A stretch of 64,000 bases of DNA from UBA4427 sp046351135 (GCA_046351135.1 JAXLZA010000010.1:186001-250000); one strand, 5' to 3'; counted from the stretch's first letter, positions 8,411-17,886 are shown. Notes: generated by a model not told the origin, from the letters alone. A program made the numbers and translations.

Positions 8411-9850
8411 TCAGTTCCCGAAGCGGATCTGGACGTGGCGCCGCCGCGCGGCGATGGCCTCCGCCCGCTGCGTCGACGAGAAGGCCGGGGTGTCCTCCGG
8501 CAGCTTCGCCCGGACCTCGCCGAGCTTCACCTTCTCGACCGCCGGCGCCTTCTCCTTGGGAAACGACGCGAGCCGGCTGCCGTCGAAGCGGATCAGCATC
8601 GCGCCCTTCGGCAGGCCCGCGGTGTCGAGCCAGTTCTGGACGCCCGGATCGCTCGGCGAGACGACGAAGCGATAGGCGCCGTCGCGGCTGCGATGGGCCT
8701 GGTCGGCGGAGAGGCTCGTCTGGCGATTCGCGTACTCGAGGGACGAGAACCAGGGATCGGTCAGCTGGAAGCCCTGGTAGCGCGCGTCGATCGGCCAGAT
8801 CGTGACGATCAGGGCCTCGTCGGGGGCGAGCGCGAAGTGGCCCGTGCTCATGTAGCGGCCGGTGACGCCGCCGACGGCGGTCGGATCGGCGGGGAGCGAG
8901 AGGGTGTTCGCGGGGCGCGCTTCCATGTAGCCGTGGAGCACGAAGTCGGGCCAGGTCGCGACCGAGCGCGTCAGCTCGTCCGCCGCCCGCTCGAGGCGCT
9001 CGGCCATCTCGGCCCGGGTCGCGACCGGCTTGATCCGGCCCTCCCAGCCGACGCGGTCGATGTGGACCTCGCCGGGCGCGTCCTTCTCCCAATCGCTGAA
9101 GACCTGACGCACGATCACGTCGGTCGCGTCCGGTGCGTTCGCGAGCCAGTTCTTCCCGCGCTTCTGCGGCGAGAGGAAGACCTCGAAGCGCCCGTCCGCG
9201 TCGAACTCGATCGCCTCGAAGGCGAGCGTCGACACCGAGCGCCCGCCGCCCTTGCGCCAGGGCTCGCCCGCGTAGACCTGGAGCTCGAGGCCGCGCTGAC
9301 CGCCCTTGCGGCCCCAGATGCGATAGGTCGCGTCGCCGCGGATCCGGGTGAACGCATAACGCTGATCGGGGTTGTCGCCGCCCTCGCGGATCCGGAAGTC
9401 GAGGATGCGGAAGAGCGGGAAGTCGGGATCCCCGACGACCTCGCCTTCGAGCGACGCGATCAGCATGCTCGACAGGAACGCGAAGCCGCTCGCCCGGTTC
9501 ACCGGATCCCGGTAGAAGGGATGCCGCTTCACGATCTCGCCCGCCTCGGCCACCGCCCGCACGAGCCGCGCGTGGGCCGCCTCGAGCCGGCGATCCTCGT
9601 CGTCGCGAACGGGCTCGGCGACGTTCGCCGCGCCGGCTGCGCCCAGGCCGTCGCCCGCGCTCGACGCACCGGCTGCGCTCGCCGCGTCGGCCGCTTTCGC
9701 CGCGTCGCCCGACTCCGCCGCGCGCGACGGCGCGGGCGCCGCGAACGCGACGAGCCCGGTGAGCGTCAGGAGCGCGACGCGCGCCCCGAGCCGGGTCGAC
9801 GGGACGCGTCCCCGGCCGAAGGAAGAAGCCCGTCCGCGTCCGCTCGCCAT
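8411..9850 (-). CDS. Secreted DUF1214 protein
   Basis: A 479-residue protein with an arginine-rich N-terminus and a hydrophobic signal segment (VALLTLTGLVAFAAP, residues 26-40) followed by an alanine-rich linker, so it is probably exported. The body matches DUF1214: YMSTGHFALAPDEALIVTIW and the closing signature VSPSDPGVQNWLDTAG. That signature is shared with the genes at 33987 and 55077. Biochemical function is unknown for this family. The ATG has a strong GGGGAGGGGG upstream. It lies between two P450 genes with gaps of 8 and 11 bp, so it is very likely co-transcribed with them. Confidence 0.85.
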   Translation of the reverse strand: MASGRGRASSFGRGRVPSTRLGARVALLTLTGLVAFAAPAPSRAAESGDAAKAADAASAAGASSAGDGLGAAGAANVAEPVRDDEDRRLEAAHARLVRAVAEAGEIVKRHPFYRDPVNRASGFAFLSSMLIASLEGEVVGDPDFPLFRILDFRIREGGDNPDQRYAFTRIRGDATYRIWGRKGGQRGLELQVYAGEPWRKGGGRSVSTLAFEAIEFDADGRFEVFLSPQKRGKNWLANAPDATDVIVRQVFSDWEKDAPGEVHIDRVGWEGRIKPVATRAEMAERLERAADELTRSVATWPDFVLHGYMEARPANTLSLPADPTAVGGVTGRYMSTGHFALAPDEALIVTIWPIDARYQGFQLTDPWFSSLEYANRQTSLSADQAHRSRDGAYRFVVSPSDPGVQNWLDTAGLPKGAMLIRFDGSRLASFPKEKAPAVEKVKLGEVRAKLPEDTPAFSSTQRAEAIAARRRHVQIRFGN

Positions 9851-9861
9851 CGCCCCCTCCC

Positions 9862-11034
9862 CTAGCTCGCGCGCCGGCCCAGCTCGACCTCGATCTCGCC
9901 GTGGGCGCGCGCCCAGCGCGAGTGGACCCAGCCGGGCTCGCGCGCGAGGGCGTAGTCCGGGTAGCGCGCCAGCAGCTCCTCGAAGGCGATGCGCGCCTCC
10001 ATGCGGGCGAGCGAGGCACCGAGACAGAAATGCACGCCGTGGCCGAAGGAGAGATGGCGCGTGATCTTGCGCGTGACGTCGAAGCGCTCGGGATCCTCGA
10101 ACTCCCGTTCGTCGAGATTCGCCGCCGCCCACACGAGCAGGACCCGCTGGTCGACGGGGATCGTGCGGCCGTGGAGCACGAGGGGCTTGCGCGTCTGGCG
10201 CGGCAGGGCCTGGGCCGGCGGCTCGAAGCGCAGAGTCTCCTCGACGGCGTTCGGGATGCGGCCGGGCTCGCGGACGAGCAGCGCCTTCTGCTCCGGATGC
10301 TGGGCGAAGAGCACCGCGCCGTTGCCGATCAACGAGGTCGTGGTGTCGTTGCCGGCGACGATCAGCTGATAGCAGAAGCCGAGGATCTCCGGGTCGGCGA
10401 GCTTCTCGCCGTCGATCTCGGCCGCGACGAGGGCGCTCATCAGGTCGCCCTCGGGCTTCGTGCGCCGCTCGTCGAGCAGCCGCGCGAACTCCTCGTAGAT
10501 CCGCTTCGAGGGCTCCTCGATCGTCTGCGTGATCGTCTTCGACGGATCGGTCGTCAGCATGCAGCGGGTATGCGAGAGGAAGGTCTCGCGGCGCTCCGGC
10601 GGGACGCCGATCATCTCCGCGATGATCTGGCCGGGCAGCGGCTCGGCGAAGGCGCGCACGAGCTCGCAGGTCGTGCGACCGTCGAGGGCGTCGAGCAGCT
10701 CGCGGGCGAGCGCGCGCACGCGCCCCTCCATCTCGTTCACCCGCCGGTAGGTGAACGCGCGCGAGACCAGCGCGCGCAGGCGATCGTGGCGTGGCGGGTC
10801 CATGAAGTTCAGCATCGGGAGCAGCGTCTGCATCTCCTCGATGCCCTCGGTCGAGAGGGTCTCGAGGTCGAGCGTCGCGTTCCAGACGTCCTCGAAGCGG
10901 GAGATCGCCCAGATGCCGCGCTCGGGATGGTGGTAGACGGGCGCCTCCTCGCGCAGGCGGCGATAGACGGCGTGGGCGCGCGGCTGATGCTCCGCGAGGT
11001 AGGGGTCGTAGAAGAACTCGGATTGCCCGCTCAA
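9862..11034 (-). CDS. Cytochrome P450
   Basis: A 390-residue soluble P450 with a fully canonical set of motifs: I-helix LIVAGNDTTTS (acid-threonine pair present), ExxR in VEETLRFE, PERFDVTR, and the haem loop SFGHGVHFCLGASLA. The segment ending LNFMDPPRHDRLRALVSRAF is typical of CYP families acting on fatty acids, terpenes or steroids. TTG at 11034 is chosen because GAGGAGG sits about 5 nt upstream; an in-frame GTG at 11067 is the alternative. It is the first gene of the minus-strand P450-DUF1214-P450-GlcG set and diverges from the SDR at 11241. Confidence 0.9.
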   Translation of the reverse strand: MSGQSEFFYDPYLAEHQPRAHAVYRRLREEAPVYHHPERGIWAISRFEDVWNATLDLETLSTEGIEEMQTLLPMLNFMDPPRHDRLRALVSRAFTYRRVNEMEGRVRALARELLDALDGRTTCELVRAFAEPLPGQIIAEMIGVPPERRETFLSHTRCMLTTDPSKTITQTIEEPSKRIYEEFARLLDERRTKPEGDLMSALVAAEIDGEKLADPEILGFCYQLIVAGNDTTTSLIGNGAVLFAQHPEQKALLVREPGRIPNAVEETLRFEPPAQALPRQTRKPLVLHGRTIPVDQRVLLVWAAANLDEREFEDPERFDVTRKITRHLSFGHGVHFCLGASLARMEARIAFEELLARYPDYALAREPGWVHSRWARAHGEIEVELGRRAS

Positions 11035-11240
11035 CGCGTCCTCCTCGAGCCGATCGGGCCCTAACACGTGCGATCGGTCGACGCGAGGGGCGCTCTGGCG
11101 GCTCCGGGCATCCTATCACGCGCCCATGGGGCGGACCATTCGCCGCCCGACGCGTCCGGCGCTCCGAGAAGGGGCTCCGGTGGCGTCGTCGATTCGATGC
11201 TAAACAGCTCGAGGAAGCGGAGCCGGGCGAGAGGAGTGCC

Positions 11241-12050
11241 ATGCGCGTCGATTTCTCGGGCAAGGTCGCGATCGTGACGGGGGCGGGCCGCGGCATCGGG
11301 CGCGAGATCGCCCGGTCGTGGGCGGGCTACGGGGCGTCGGTGGTGTGCGCGGCGCGCTCCGCGGACCAGATCGAATCGGTCGCGGCGGAGATCCGCGCGG
11401 CGGGCGGTGCGGCGCGGGCCTTCGCCTGCGACGCCCGGGTCGAGTCGGAGCTCAAGGCGCTGGTCTCCGCGGCGATGGACGCGTTCGGGCGCATCGACCT
11501 CGTCGCCAACAACGCCGGCGCGGGCGGGGCCTACTCGACGCTGCAATCGAGCGACGAGGAGATCGTCGACTGCTTCCGGCTGAACGCCATCGCGCCGCTC
11601 CACCTCTCGCGCTTCGCCTTCCCCCACATGCAGAAGGCGGGCGGCGGGGCGATCGTCAACATCTCGTCGGGCATGGCGATCCTCGCCGACTACGGCGGCG
11701 TCGCCTACGGTGCGGCGAAGGCCGCGCTCGAGCAGATCACGAACATGCTCGCCCTCGAGTTCGCGCCGAAGGTCCGCGTCAACGCGATCCGCAGCGGCTC
11801 GATCCGGACCTCGATGCTCGAGGACGGGCTCTTCCGGAGCCATCCCGAGATGGAGGCCGAGATCCTGCGCTGGACCCCGGGCGCCCGGCTCGGCACGCCG
11901 CGGGACATCGCCGCCGCCGCGACCTTCCTCTGCTCCGACGACGCGCCCTACGTCACCGGCGCGATCCTCGACGTCGACGGCGGCCTCAACTCGCCCAAAT
12001 CGCCGCTCGCGCTCTCCGCCATGGCCAACCAGAAGCTGACCTCCTGGTAG
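11241..12050 (+). CDS. SDR family oxidoreductase
   Basis: A 269-residue classical SDR: TGAGRGIG at residues 13-20, an arginine in the second strand region (VVCAARSADQ) that favours NADP(H), NNAGAGG near 91, serine in NISSGMA, and YGAAKAALE as the catalytic pair. The C-terminus ends VTGAILDVDGGLNS followed by an extra tail of about 20 residues. GAGAGGAG lies 6 nt before the ATG. The 206-bp divergent region shared with the P450 operon contains TGCTAAAC, a possible -10. The shared promoter suggests the two transcription units serve one pathway. Confidence 0.9.
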   Translation: MRVDFSGKVAIVTGAGRGIGREIARSWAGYGASVVCAARSADQIESVAAEIRAAGGAARAFACDARVESELKALVSAAMDAFGRIDLVANNAGAGGAYSTLQSSDEEIVDCFRLNAIAPLHLSRFAFPHMQKAGGGAIVNISSGMAILADYGGVAYGAAKAALEQITNMLALEFAPKVRVNAIRSGSIRTSMLEDGLFRSHPEMEAEILRWTPGARLGTPRDIAAAATFLCSDDAPYVTGAILDVDGGLNSPKSPLALSAMANQKLTSW

Positions 12051-12145
12051 GCGTCGCGTCCCGCGCGACTTCGCGCCCGGCGATCGGCACGAAGCGGCGA
12101 AGGCCGAGCGTGCCTCCGTCCGCCGACACGCTCCGGCTCAGCCCC

Positions 12146-14482
12146 TCACGGCGTCGTCGCGGTCGGATGGACGACGTCCGCGCCGCCGCCCCCCGTCCCG
12201 GCGTCGCTGCCCTCCGCCCCGCCACTCGGCGGACCCGCGCCCACCGGCGCCGGCGTCGCTCCCGCGATCGCGGTCGCCGGCTCGACACCGCCGCTCGCGG
12301 AGCCCGGCGCCGCCGACGCGATGCCCGGCGCTCCGGCCGCCCCCGGCGCGACGACCGCCCCCACGGCCCCCGGAACGCCCGGCAATCCCGGAGCGCCCGG
12401 CATCCCCGGCGCGCCCGCGGCGACCGCCGGCGTCGCGCCCTCCTCCTCCGGCCACGGCGCGGGGACGAAGCGCGCCTTGCGCACCTTGCGATCCGCCGCG
12501 ACCGGGACCCAGCCTGGATAGGGCACCGAGCTGCGCACCCACTCCCCGGTCTCGGAGCTGACCCCCGCGAAGCGCAGGCCGTCGGGCACGGCGAAGTCCG
12601 CGGGCTTCCGTCCCGCGAGCGCCTGCTCCATGAAGGCGGTCCAGATCGGGAGCGCCGCCCCGGCTCCGGTGCGATGGCGGGCCATCGGGGTCCGGTCGTC
12701 GTGGCCGACCCAGACCCCGGTCACGATCTCGGGCGTGAAGCCGAGGAACCAGGCATCGCGGTTCTCGTTGGTCGAGCCGGTCTTGCCGGCGACGCCCGGC
12801 CCGAGGCGGGCGGCGCCATGGCCCGTGCCGTACCAGGTCCGCACGGCCTCCTTCAGCAGGAAGGTCGTGAGGTAGGCGTCGACCGAGCCGATGCGCTTCT
12901 TCGACTGGCGCGGCGGCAGGTCGGCGGCCTTCACGTCCTCGAGCAGGACCTTGCCGTCGGCGTCGACGACGCGGCGCACGATGCGCGGATCGCGGCTGCG
13001 CCCGCCCCGGGCGAAGGTGCCGTAGGCGGAGGTCAGCTCGAGCAGCGTGACCTCGTTGGTCCCGAGGCCGAGCGAGAGGTCGCGCGATAGCTTCGAGCGG
13101 ATGCCGGCCCGGCGCGCGTAGTCGATCACGCGATCGACGCCGACCTCCTCGACCAGGCGGATCGTCGGGTTGTTGAGCGAGCGCGCGAACGCCTCCGTCA
13201 TGCTGACCGGACCGCGGAACTCGCCGGTGTAGTTCTTCGGTCGCCACCACTTGCCCGTGCTGCGGTCGCGGAACTCGACCTGATAGTCGTAGAGCGTCGC
13301 GTTCGGGGGATAGCCGAGCTCGAGGGCGGCACCGTAGGCGAAGGGCTTGAAGGCCGAGCCCGGCTGGCGCTTCGCCTGCACCGCCCGGTTGAATCGGCTG
13401 CGGCCAAAGTCGTAGCCGCCGACCATCGCGAGCACGTCCCCGGACTTCACGTCGAGCGAGACGAGCGCCCCCTCCGCCGGCCGGCCCTGCCGATCGCGCA
13501 CGCCGTCCTTCTTCATCGCCTCGAGCCCGCGGCGGACGGCGGCCACCGCCTCGCGCTGCATGCGCGCGTCGAGGGTCGACTCGATCCGCAGCCCGCCGCG
13601 CAGGACGAGCTCCGAGCCGAGGGCCTCGAAGACCTGCTGCCGGACCTCCTCGACGAAGTAGGCGGCGTCGGTGAACTGCTGGCGATCGTGGAGCTCGACG
13701 ATCTCCGGCTTGTCCGCGAGGGCAGCCGACGCGGCTCCCCGCGTGAGGCGGCCGGTGTCCCGCATGCGCAGGAGCACGGCGCGGCGGTTGTCCTCGGCGG
13801 CGCGGGGATCGCGGTGGGGCGAGCGGCGCGAGGGCGCGGGGGGCAGCCCGGCGAGCAGCGCGGCCTCGGAGACCGAGAGCGAGCCGACGGGCTTCCCGAA
13901 ATAGGTCATCGCCGCCTCGGCGATGCCGTAGGCGCCGCTGCCGAAGTAGATCTGGTTGAGATAGATCTCGAGGATCTCGTCCTTGCTGAGCGTCCACTCG
14001 ATCTCGAGGGCGAGCGCCACGTCGCGCAGCTTGCGCATGTAGGTCCGCTCGGGGTTCAGATAGATGTTCTTGGCGACCTGCTGGGTGATCGTGCTGGCGC
14101 CCTGCTCGATGCGACCCGCGCGGACGTTCGCGACCGCGGCGCGCAGCATCCCGAACACGTCGATGCCCGAGTGGCGGTAGAAGCCGTCGTCCTCGGCGGC
14201 GAGGATCGCGTCGACGACGTGGGGCGGGACGTCGCGCAGCGCGACCATCTGACGGCGCTGCTCGACGAAGCGGCCGATCGGCACGCCGTGGCGATCGACG
14301 ACGACGCTCGGCAGCGGCGGGCGATAGCGGTCGAGGTCGCCCACGTCCGGCAGCCCCGACCAGACGGCCGAGAGGAAGACGAGCCCGCCCCCGACGAGCG
14401 CGGCGAGAGCGAGCGCGACCACGACGAGGCCCGTCCGGCCGAGCGAGAGCGTGGGAAGGCGACGAGCGAGTCGGCGAAGCAT
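12146..14482 (-). CDS. Class A penicillin-binding protein (PBP1A type)
   Basis: A 778-residue bifunctional peptidoglycan synthase anchored by one membrane segment (residues 17-40). In the GT51 glycosyltransferase domain the catalytic glutamate is E97 in ILAAEDDGFYRH, with GASTITQQ at 128-135. The transpeptidase domain has S376 and K379 (QPGSAFKP), S435-L-N437 and K567-T-G. It polymerises and cross-links murein in the periplasm. Residues 682-778 form an added low-complexity tail containing a collagen-like Gly-X-Pro run (690-721) and then Ala/Gly/Pro-rich sequence. ATG 14482 was chosen because the membrane segment follows directly. It stands 247 bp after the luciferase-like gene, so it probably has its own promoter. 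Confidence 0.93.
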   Translation of the reverse strand: MLRRLARRLPTLSLGRTGLVVVALALAALVGGGLVFLSAVWSGLPDVGDLDRYRPPLPSVVVDRHGVPIGRFVEQRRQMVALRDVPPHVVDAILAAEDDGFYRHSGIDVFGMLRAAVANVRAGRIEQGASTITQQVAKNIYLNPERTYMRKLRDVALALEIEWTLSKDEILEIYLNQIYFGSGAYGIAEAAMTYFGKPVGSLSVSEAALLAGLPPAPSRRSPHRDPRAAEDNRRAVLLRMRDTGRLTRGAASAALADKPEIVELHDRQQFTDAAYFVEEVRQQVFEALGSELVLRGGLRIESTLDARMQREAVAAVRRGLEAMKKDGVRDRQGRPAEGALVSLDVKSGDVLAMVGGYDFGRSRFNRAVQAKRQPGSAFKPFAYGAALELGYPPNATLYDYQVEFRDRSTGKWWRPKNYTGEFRGPVSMTEAFARSLNNPTIRLVEEVGVDRVIDYARRAGIRSKLSRDLSLGLGTNEVTLLELTSAYGTFARGGRSRDPRIVRRVVDADGKVLLEDVKAADLPPRQSKKRIGSVDAYLTTFLLKEAVRTWYGTGHGAARLGPGVAGKTGSTNENRDAWFLGFTPEIVTGVWVGHDDRTPMARHRTGAGAALPIWTAFMEQALAGRKPADFAVPDGLRFAGVSSETGEWVRSSVPYPGWVPVAADRKVRKARFVPAPWPEEEGATPAVAAGAPGMPGAPGLPGVPGAVGAVVAPGAAGAPGIASAAPGSASGGVEPATAIAGATPAPVGAGPPSGGAEGSDAGTGGGGADVVHPTATTP

Positions 14483-14729
14483 GACTGGGGGCACCGTCTC
14501 CGGGCTCCCTACGATAGGCGACCCCCGCGCCCGGGGCATCCGGGACCACCCGCGATGGCGCATCGGAAACGGAAATGTCACGCCGCGGAGCGACGGTCCA
14601 GCGGTGGTGGAGCCCCGCGCCGAGCGCCGCGACGGCCGCCACGACGCACGGACCGCCCCGTCCGCCCCGTCCTCGCGCGACACGCCGGCAAGCGGCGCGC
14701 AACTCGCGCCGCGGCCGGGCGGACGACGT

Positions 14730-15911
14730 TCAGCCGCGCAGCTCGGGCAGCACGGTCCGGCCGAGGGTGCGGATGCTGTTCAGGATGCGCGCGGGCTCGA
14801 GCGGACCGAACTGCATCAGGCAGAGCAGCCGGTCGACCCCGAGCGCCTGGATCGCGCGGAGCTTGCGGCGACACGTGTCGATGTCGCCGATGATCGCGGT
14901 CGGGATCGCCTCGACCGTCGCGAGCGCCTCCTCGGGATCGATCGGAAGCCCCGCGCGCTGGCGGTGGAGCAGACGGATCGTCGGATTCGGATCGGCGAGC
15001 TCCTCGGGCGTCGGCGGCGGCTCGGGGCCGTCGAGGGCCGGGCTGCCGGCGGCGCTCTGGCTCTCGTGACCGCGGACGATGGTGAACCAGTTGTCGCGCT
15101 TCACGCGGAAGGTGAAGGGCGCGGCGTTCATGAACCAGAGCGCGGCCTCGGCGGCGCGGGACTCGACGACCTCGCGCCGCGTCTCGGCGCAGTGGACCAG
15201 CACGAAGACGGCGCGCTGCGCGTTGATCGAGGCGCCAGCGGGATTCTCGCAGGCGGCGAGCCCGCGGTCGTAGGCCTCGAGCTGGAGCCGGATGTAGTCG
15301 AGGGTCGCGAGCGGCGCGGCGGCGAGCAGCCCGACGCCGAGGCGGCCGGCGCGCTCCGACGAGGTCGGCGTGCTCACCGTCTGCCAGAGCGGCGGATGCG
15401 GCTTCTGCACCGGCTTCGGCGCGAACTCCCGCGGCGGGATCTTCGCGAGGTCGCTCTTCCACTCGAACTCCCCCGGCGCCCACATGCGCGGGAGCATGCG
15501 CAGCGCCTCTTCGAGGGAGGCGGTCGTCGTCTCGGGATCGACCTCGAAGGTCTCCCACTCGGCGCCCCCCGAGCGCGCGAGGCCGAGCTCGAGGCGGCCG
15601 CCCGACAGCACGTCGATCCATGCCGCGCGCTCAGCGACGCGGATCGGGTGGTTGATCTCGAAGGGCGAGAGGATGCCGGCGGTGCCGAGGCGGATGCGGC
15701 GGGTGTGCTGGGAGAGGACGGCGAGCCAGAGGTCCGGGGCCGAGCTCATGCTGAACTCGGGGCAGGTGTGGTGCTCGACGGACCACCAGCAGCCGTAGCC
15801 GAGCTCGTCGGCGAGGCGGACCTGGTCGAGGGTGTCGGCGATCAGTCGGCTCGGGTCGAGGCGCGAGGCGTCCTGCGCGCTCTGGAGCTCGTTGAAGATG
15901 TCGAGAATCAA
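14730..15911 (-). CDS. LLM-class flavin-dependent oxidoreductase
   Basis: A 393-residue luciferase-like TIM barrel. Key blocks are ADELGYGCWWSVEHHTCPEF (EHH near residue 46), IRLGTAGILSPFEINHPIRV, and SGGRLELGLARSGGAEWETF. The C-terminal IGDIDTCRRKLRAIQALGVD is the usual closing helix. It is of the flavin monooxygenase type rather than clearly F420-type. TTG at 15911 is preceded by GAGAGG. It is the last gene of a minus-strand run (19996 to 14730) that includes an aldo/keto reductase, DUF1330, VOC, SnoaL, a hydrolase and an SDR-like protein, which suggests a degradation operon. Confidence 0.87.
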   Translation of the reverse strand: MILDIFNELQSAQDASRLDPSRLIADTLDQVRLADELGYGCWWSVEHHTCPEFSMSSAPDLWLAVLSQHTRRIRLGTAGILSPFEINHPIRVAERAAWIDVLSGGRLELGLARSGGAEWETFEVDPETTTASLEEALRMLPRMWAPGEFEWKSDLAKIPPREFAPKPVQKPHPPLWQTVSTPTSSERAGRLGVGLLAAAPLATLDYIRLQLEAYDRGLAACENPAGASINAQRAVFVLVHCAETRREVVESRAAEAALWFMNAAPFTFRVKRDNWFTIVRGHESQSAAGSPALDGPEPPPTPEELADPNPTIRLLHRQRAGLPIDPEEALATVEAIPTAIIGDIDTCRRKLRAIQALGVDRLLCLMQFGPLEPARILNSIRTLGRTVLPELRG

Positions 15912-15975
15912 GGTCCTCTCCTCGTGAAACGCGGGTCGTCGGATCGCCGAAGCGCCCGGGGATCCGTCGGTACGC

Positions 15976-16911
15976 TCATCCGCTCGCCGCGGCGGCCGCG
16001 ATGCGCCGCTTCGCCTCGAGCCGCAGGTCGGCGGGCAGCGGGCCGCGGCTCGCCGCCGCGACGTTCGCCGTCAGATGCTCGAGCTTCGAGGTCCCGACGA
16101 TCGTCGTGTGGAGGTCCTCGTGGCCGAGCACGAAGCGCAGCAGGAACTCGGTCTTGCCCATGCCGGCGGCGAGCTCGTCGAGCTTCGCCGTCTGCCAGAG
16201 GTCGCGCTTGCTCTTCACGAAGGTCTGCCAGAAGGGCTGCATGTCCTTGCGCCCGGGATCCTGGTCGGGCGCCCCGCGCGCGACGCCGCCGCGGATGATC
16301 GTCCCGGCGCCCGACCGCGCCGCCTCGCGGATGATCTCCTCGTGCTCCGGCTGCAGCGCCGAGTACGGGATCTGGAAGACGTCGAAGACGCCCATCGCGA
16401 GGTGGTCCCGCAGATCGGGGAGCACGCTCGACATGCCGAGGAAGCGGACCTTCCCCTCGCGCTGCAGATCCTTCATCGCGTCGATCGTCCCGTTCGCCTC
16501 GAGCGTCGCGCGGGAGGGGCTCGAGTGGACCTGGACCAGGTCGAGGCGATCCGTGCGCAGGCGGCGCAGGCTCTGCTCGACGCCGGCCCGGACGTTCGCC
16601 GGGCTGAAGTCGTGCTCGAGCTTGCCGTCGCGCAGGGTCGGCTGGCGACCGACGAGACAGCCGCACTTGCTGGCGAGGAAGTACTCGTCGCGGCGATTCG
16701 CGAGGAAGCGACCGATCAGCTCCTCCGACGCCTGATAGTCGGGCGACGTGTCGATCAGGTTGATCCCGGCGTCGAGCACGCCGTGGAGCAGCCGCTCGAC
16801 CGACGCCTCGGGCAGTGGACCGGCGATCCCGCCGAGCTCCATCGCCCCGAAGCCGAGCCGGGTCGCCGCGTGTCCCGTCCGCCCGAGGATCGCCGTCGCG
16901 AGCGCGGCCAT
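15976..16911 (-). CDS. Aldo/keto reductase
   Basis: A 311-residue (alpha/beta)8 AKR. The catalytic tetrad is visible: Asp and Tyr in INLIDTSPDYQASEELIG (residues 50-67), Lys in FLASKCGC, and His in DLVQVHSSPS. The NADPH-binding end is VGTSKLEHL. It reduces carbonyls or oxidises alcohols with NADP(H). The ATG lies 1 bp beyond the stop of the DUF1330 gene, so the pair is co-translated or nearly so. The substrate is unknown; the operon context suggests a catabolic intermediate. Confidence 0.9.
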   Translation of the reverse strand: MAALATAILGRTGHAATRLGFGAMELGGIAGPLPEASVERLLHGVLDAGINLIDTSPDYQASEELIGRFLANRRDEYFLASKCGCLVGRQPTLRDGKLEHDFSPANVRAGVEQSLRRLRTDRLDLVQVHSSPSRATLEANGTIDAMKDLQREGKVRFLGMSSVLPDLRDHLAMGVFDVFQIPYSALQPEHEEIIREAARSGAGTIIRGGVARGAPDQDPGRKDMQPFWQTFVKSKRDLWQTAKLDELAAGMGKTEFLLRFVLGHEDLHTTIVGTSKLEHLTANVAAASRGPLPADLRLEAKRRIAAAAASG

Positions 16912-16912
16912 C

Positions 16913-17200
16913 TCAGCCGAGCCCGTGGACCATCACGACGTTCGACTTCGTCGCCTTCCAGCGGATCGCGGCCGCCGCCTGGTAGCCCGGGGAGTCGTAC
17001 CACTTGCGGAACTTCTCCTCGCTCTCGAACTCGAGGATCACCGTCTTCGGCCCCGCCCACGTCCCCTCGACGACCTCGGGCTTGTCGTCCATCGCGAGCA
17101 CCTTCACGCCCTCGAAGGGCGCCTTCGCCGCGGCCTCCTGATAGGCCTGGTAGCCGGCGGGATCGTTGATCTGGACCTGGGCGATGAAGTAGACGGGCAT
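16913..17200 (-). CDS. DUF1330 protein (dimeric ferredoxin-like barrel)
   Basis: A 95-residue protein beginning MPVYFIAQVQINDPAGYQAY, the hallmark of DUF1330, followed by KVLAMDDKPEVVEGTW, VILEFESEEKFRKWYDSPGY and a closing AIRWKATKSNVVMVHG. The fold is the dimeric alpha-beta barrel shared with antibiotic-biosynthesis monooxygenases; function is unknown. GAGAGGAG precedes the ATG. A gap of 180 bp separates it from the VOC gene upstream, so a second promoter may sit there; I see no clear one. Confidence 0.88.
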   Translation of the reverse strand: MPVYFIAQVQINDPAGYQAYQEAAAKAPFEGVKVLAMDDKPEVVEGTWAGPKTVILEFESEEKFRKWYDSPGYQAAAAIRWKATKSNVVMVHGLG

Positions 17201-17380
17201 GGGGGCTCCTCTCTGTTTCCGTTTCTCTTCGAGCGTTCGGGCTTCCCGGACGCCGGGCGGGCGCGTCTCGTGCGCGAGGCGCCGCGCACCGGCAGGCCGT
17301 GGACGCGCCCGAGCCGCCTCCGGATCGAACCCGATCCGGCGCGCCGCCGCAAGCGTGCCCGCGAGCGCCCGTGCGCGCGG

Positions 17381-17836
17381 CTACGCGCGCTGATCGAGCT
17401 GGACGATGTTGCCGTCGGGATCGCGGAGGAAGGCGGTGCGCACCGTCCCGCCCGCCGCCTCGCCGTACGCGAGGGTGTCGCCGTTCGCCGGCCGCACCAC
17501 GATCGGCACGCCCGCGGCCTCGGCGCGGGCGACCATGCCGTCGACGTCGTCGACCCAGAGGCCCCAGTGATGCGTGCCGACCTGGAAGGTCTTCGGCGGC
17601 TCGCCGAAGGGCGCCTGGGAGAGCTGCTGGTCGAGCACGATGAAGCTCTCGTCCGCGCCCTCGCGCCAGCGCAGGTAGACGCCGCGGCGCTTGAGCGGCG
17701 GCGCACCGGCGATCGAGGGCAGCTCCTCGATCGCGTCCAGGGAGACGTGGAGGCCGAGCACGTCGCGGTAGAAGGCGAGCGAGCGGTCCATGTCGCGCAC
17801 GCCGACGGCGATGTGGGACACGTTGCGGATCTTCAT
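17381..17836 (-). CDS. VOC family (glyoxalase/dioxygenase-like) protein
   Basis: A 151-residue single VOC unit pair. MKIRNVSHIAVGVRDMDRSL starts the first beta-alpha-beta-beta-beta module with His at position 8. HHWGLWVDDVDGMV starts the second, and FLRDPDGNIVQLDQ supplies the closing glutamine/acid region. Family members are metal-dependent lyases, isomerases or dioxygenases. The metal triad is not unambiguous, so the activity is not assigned. It belongs to the minus-strand catabolic run, 50 bp after the SnoaL gene. Confidence 0.85.
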   Translation of the reverse strand: MKIRNVSHIAVGVRDMDRSLAFYRDVLGLHVSLDAIEELPSIAGAPPLKRRGVYLRWREGADESFIVLDQQLSQAPFGEPPKTFQVGTHHWGLWVDDVDGMVARAEAAGVPIVVRPANGDTLAYGEAAGGTVRTAFLRDPDGNIVQLDQRA

Positions 17837-17886
17837 GGGAGGCTCCTTTGCGAGGCGAACGGGCGAAGCGGCGAAGCGGCTCGGGA

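Noticed and set aside
14483..14729. Short plus-strand frames in the gap before the penicillin-binding protein gene
   Set aside because: All are Arg/Pro-rich shadows extending into the adjacent luciferase-like gene; the gap is better seen as promoter and untranslated sequence.
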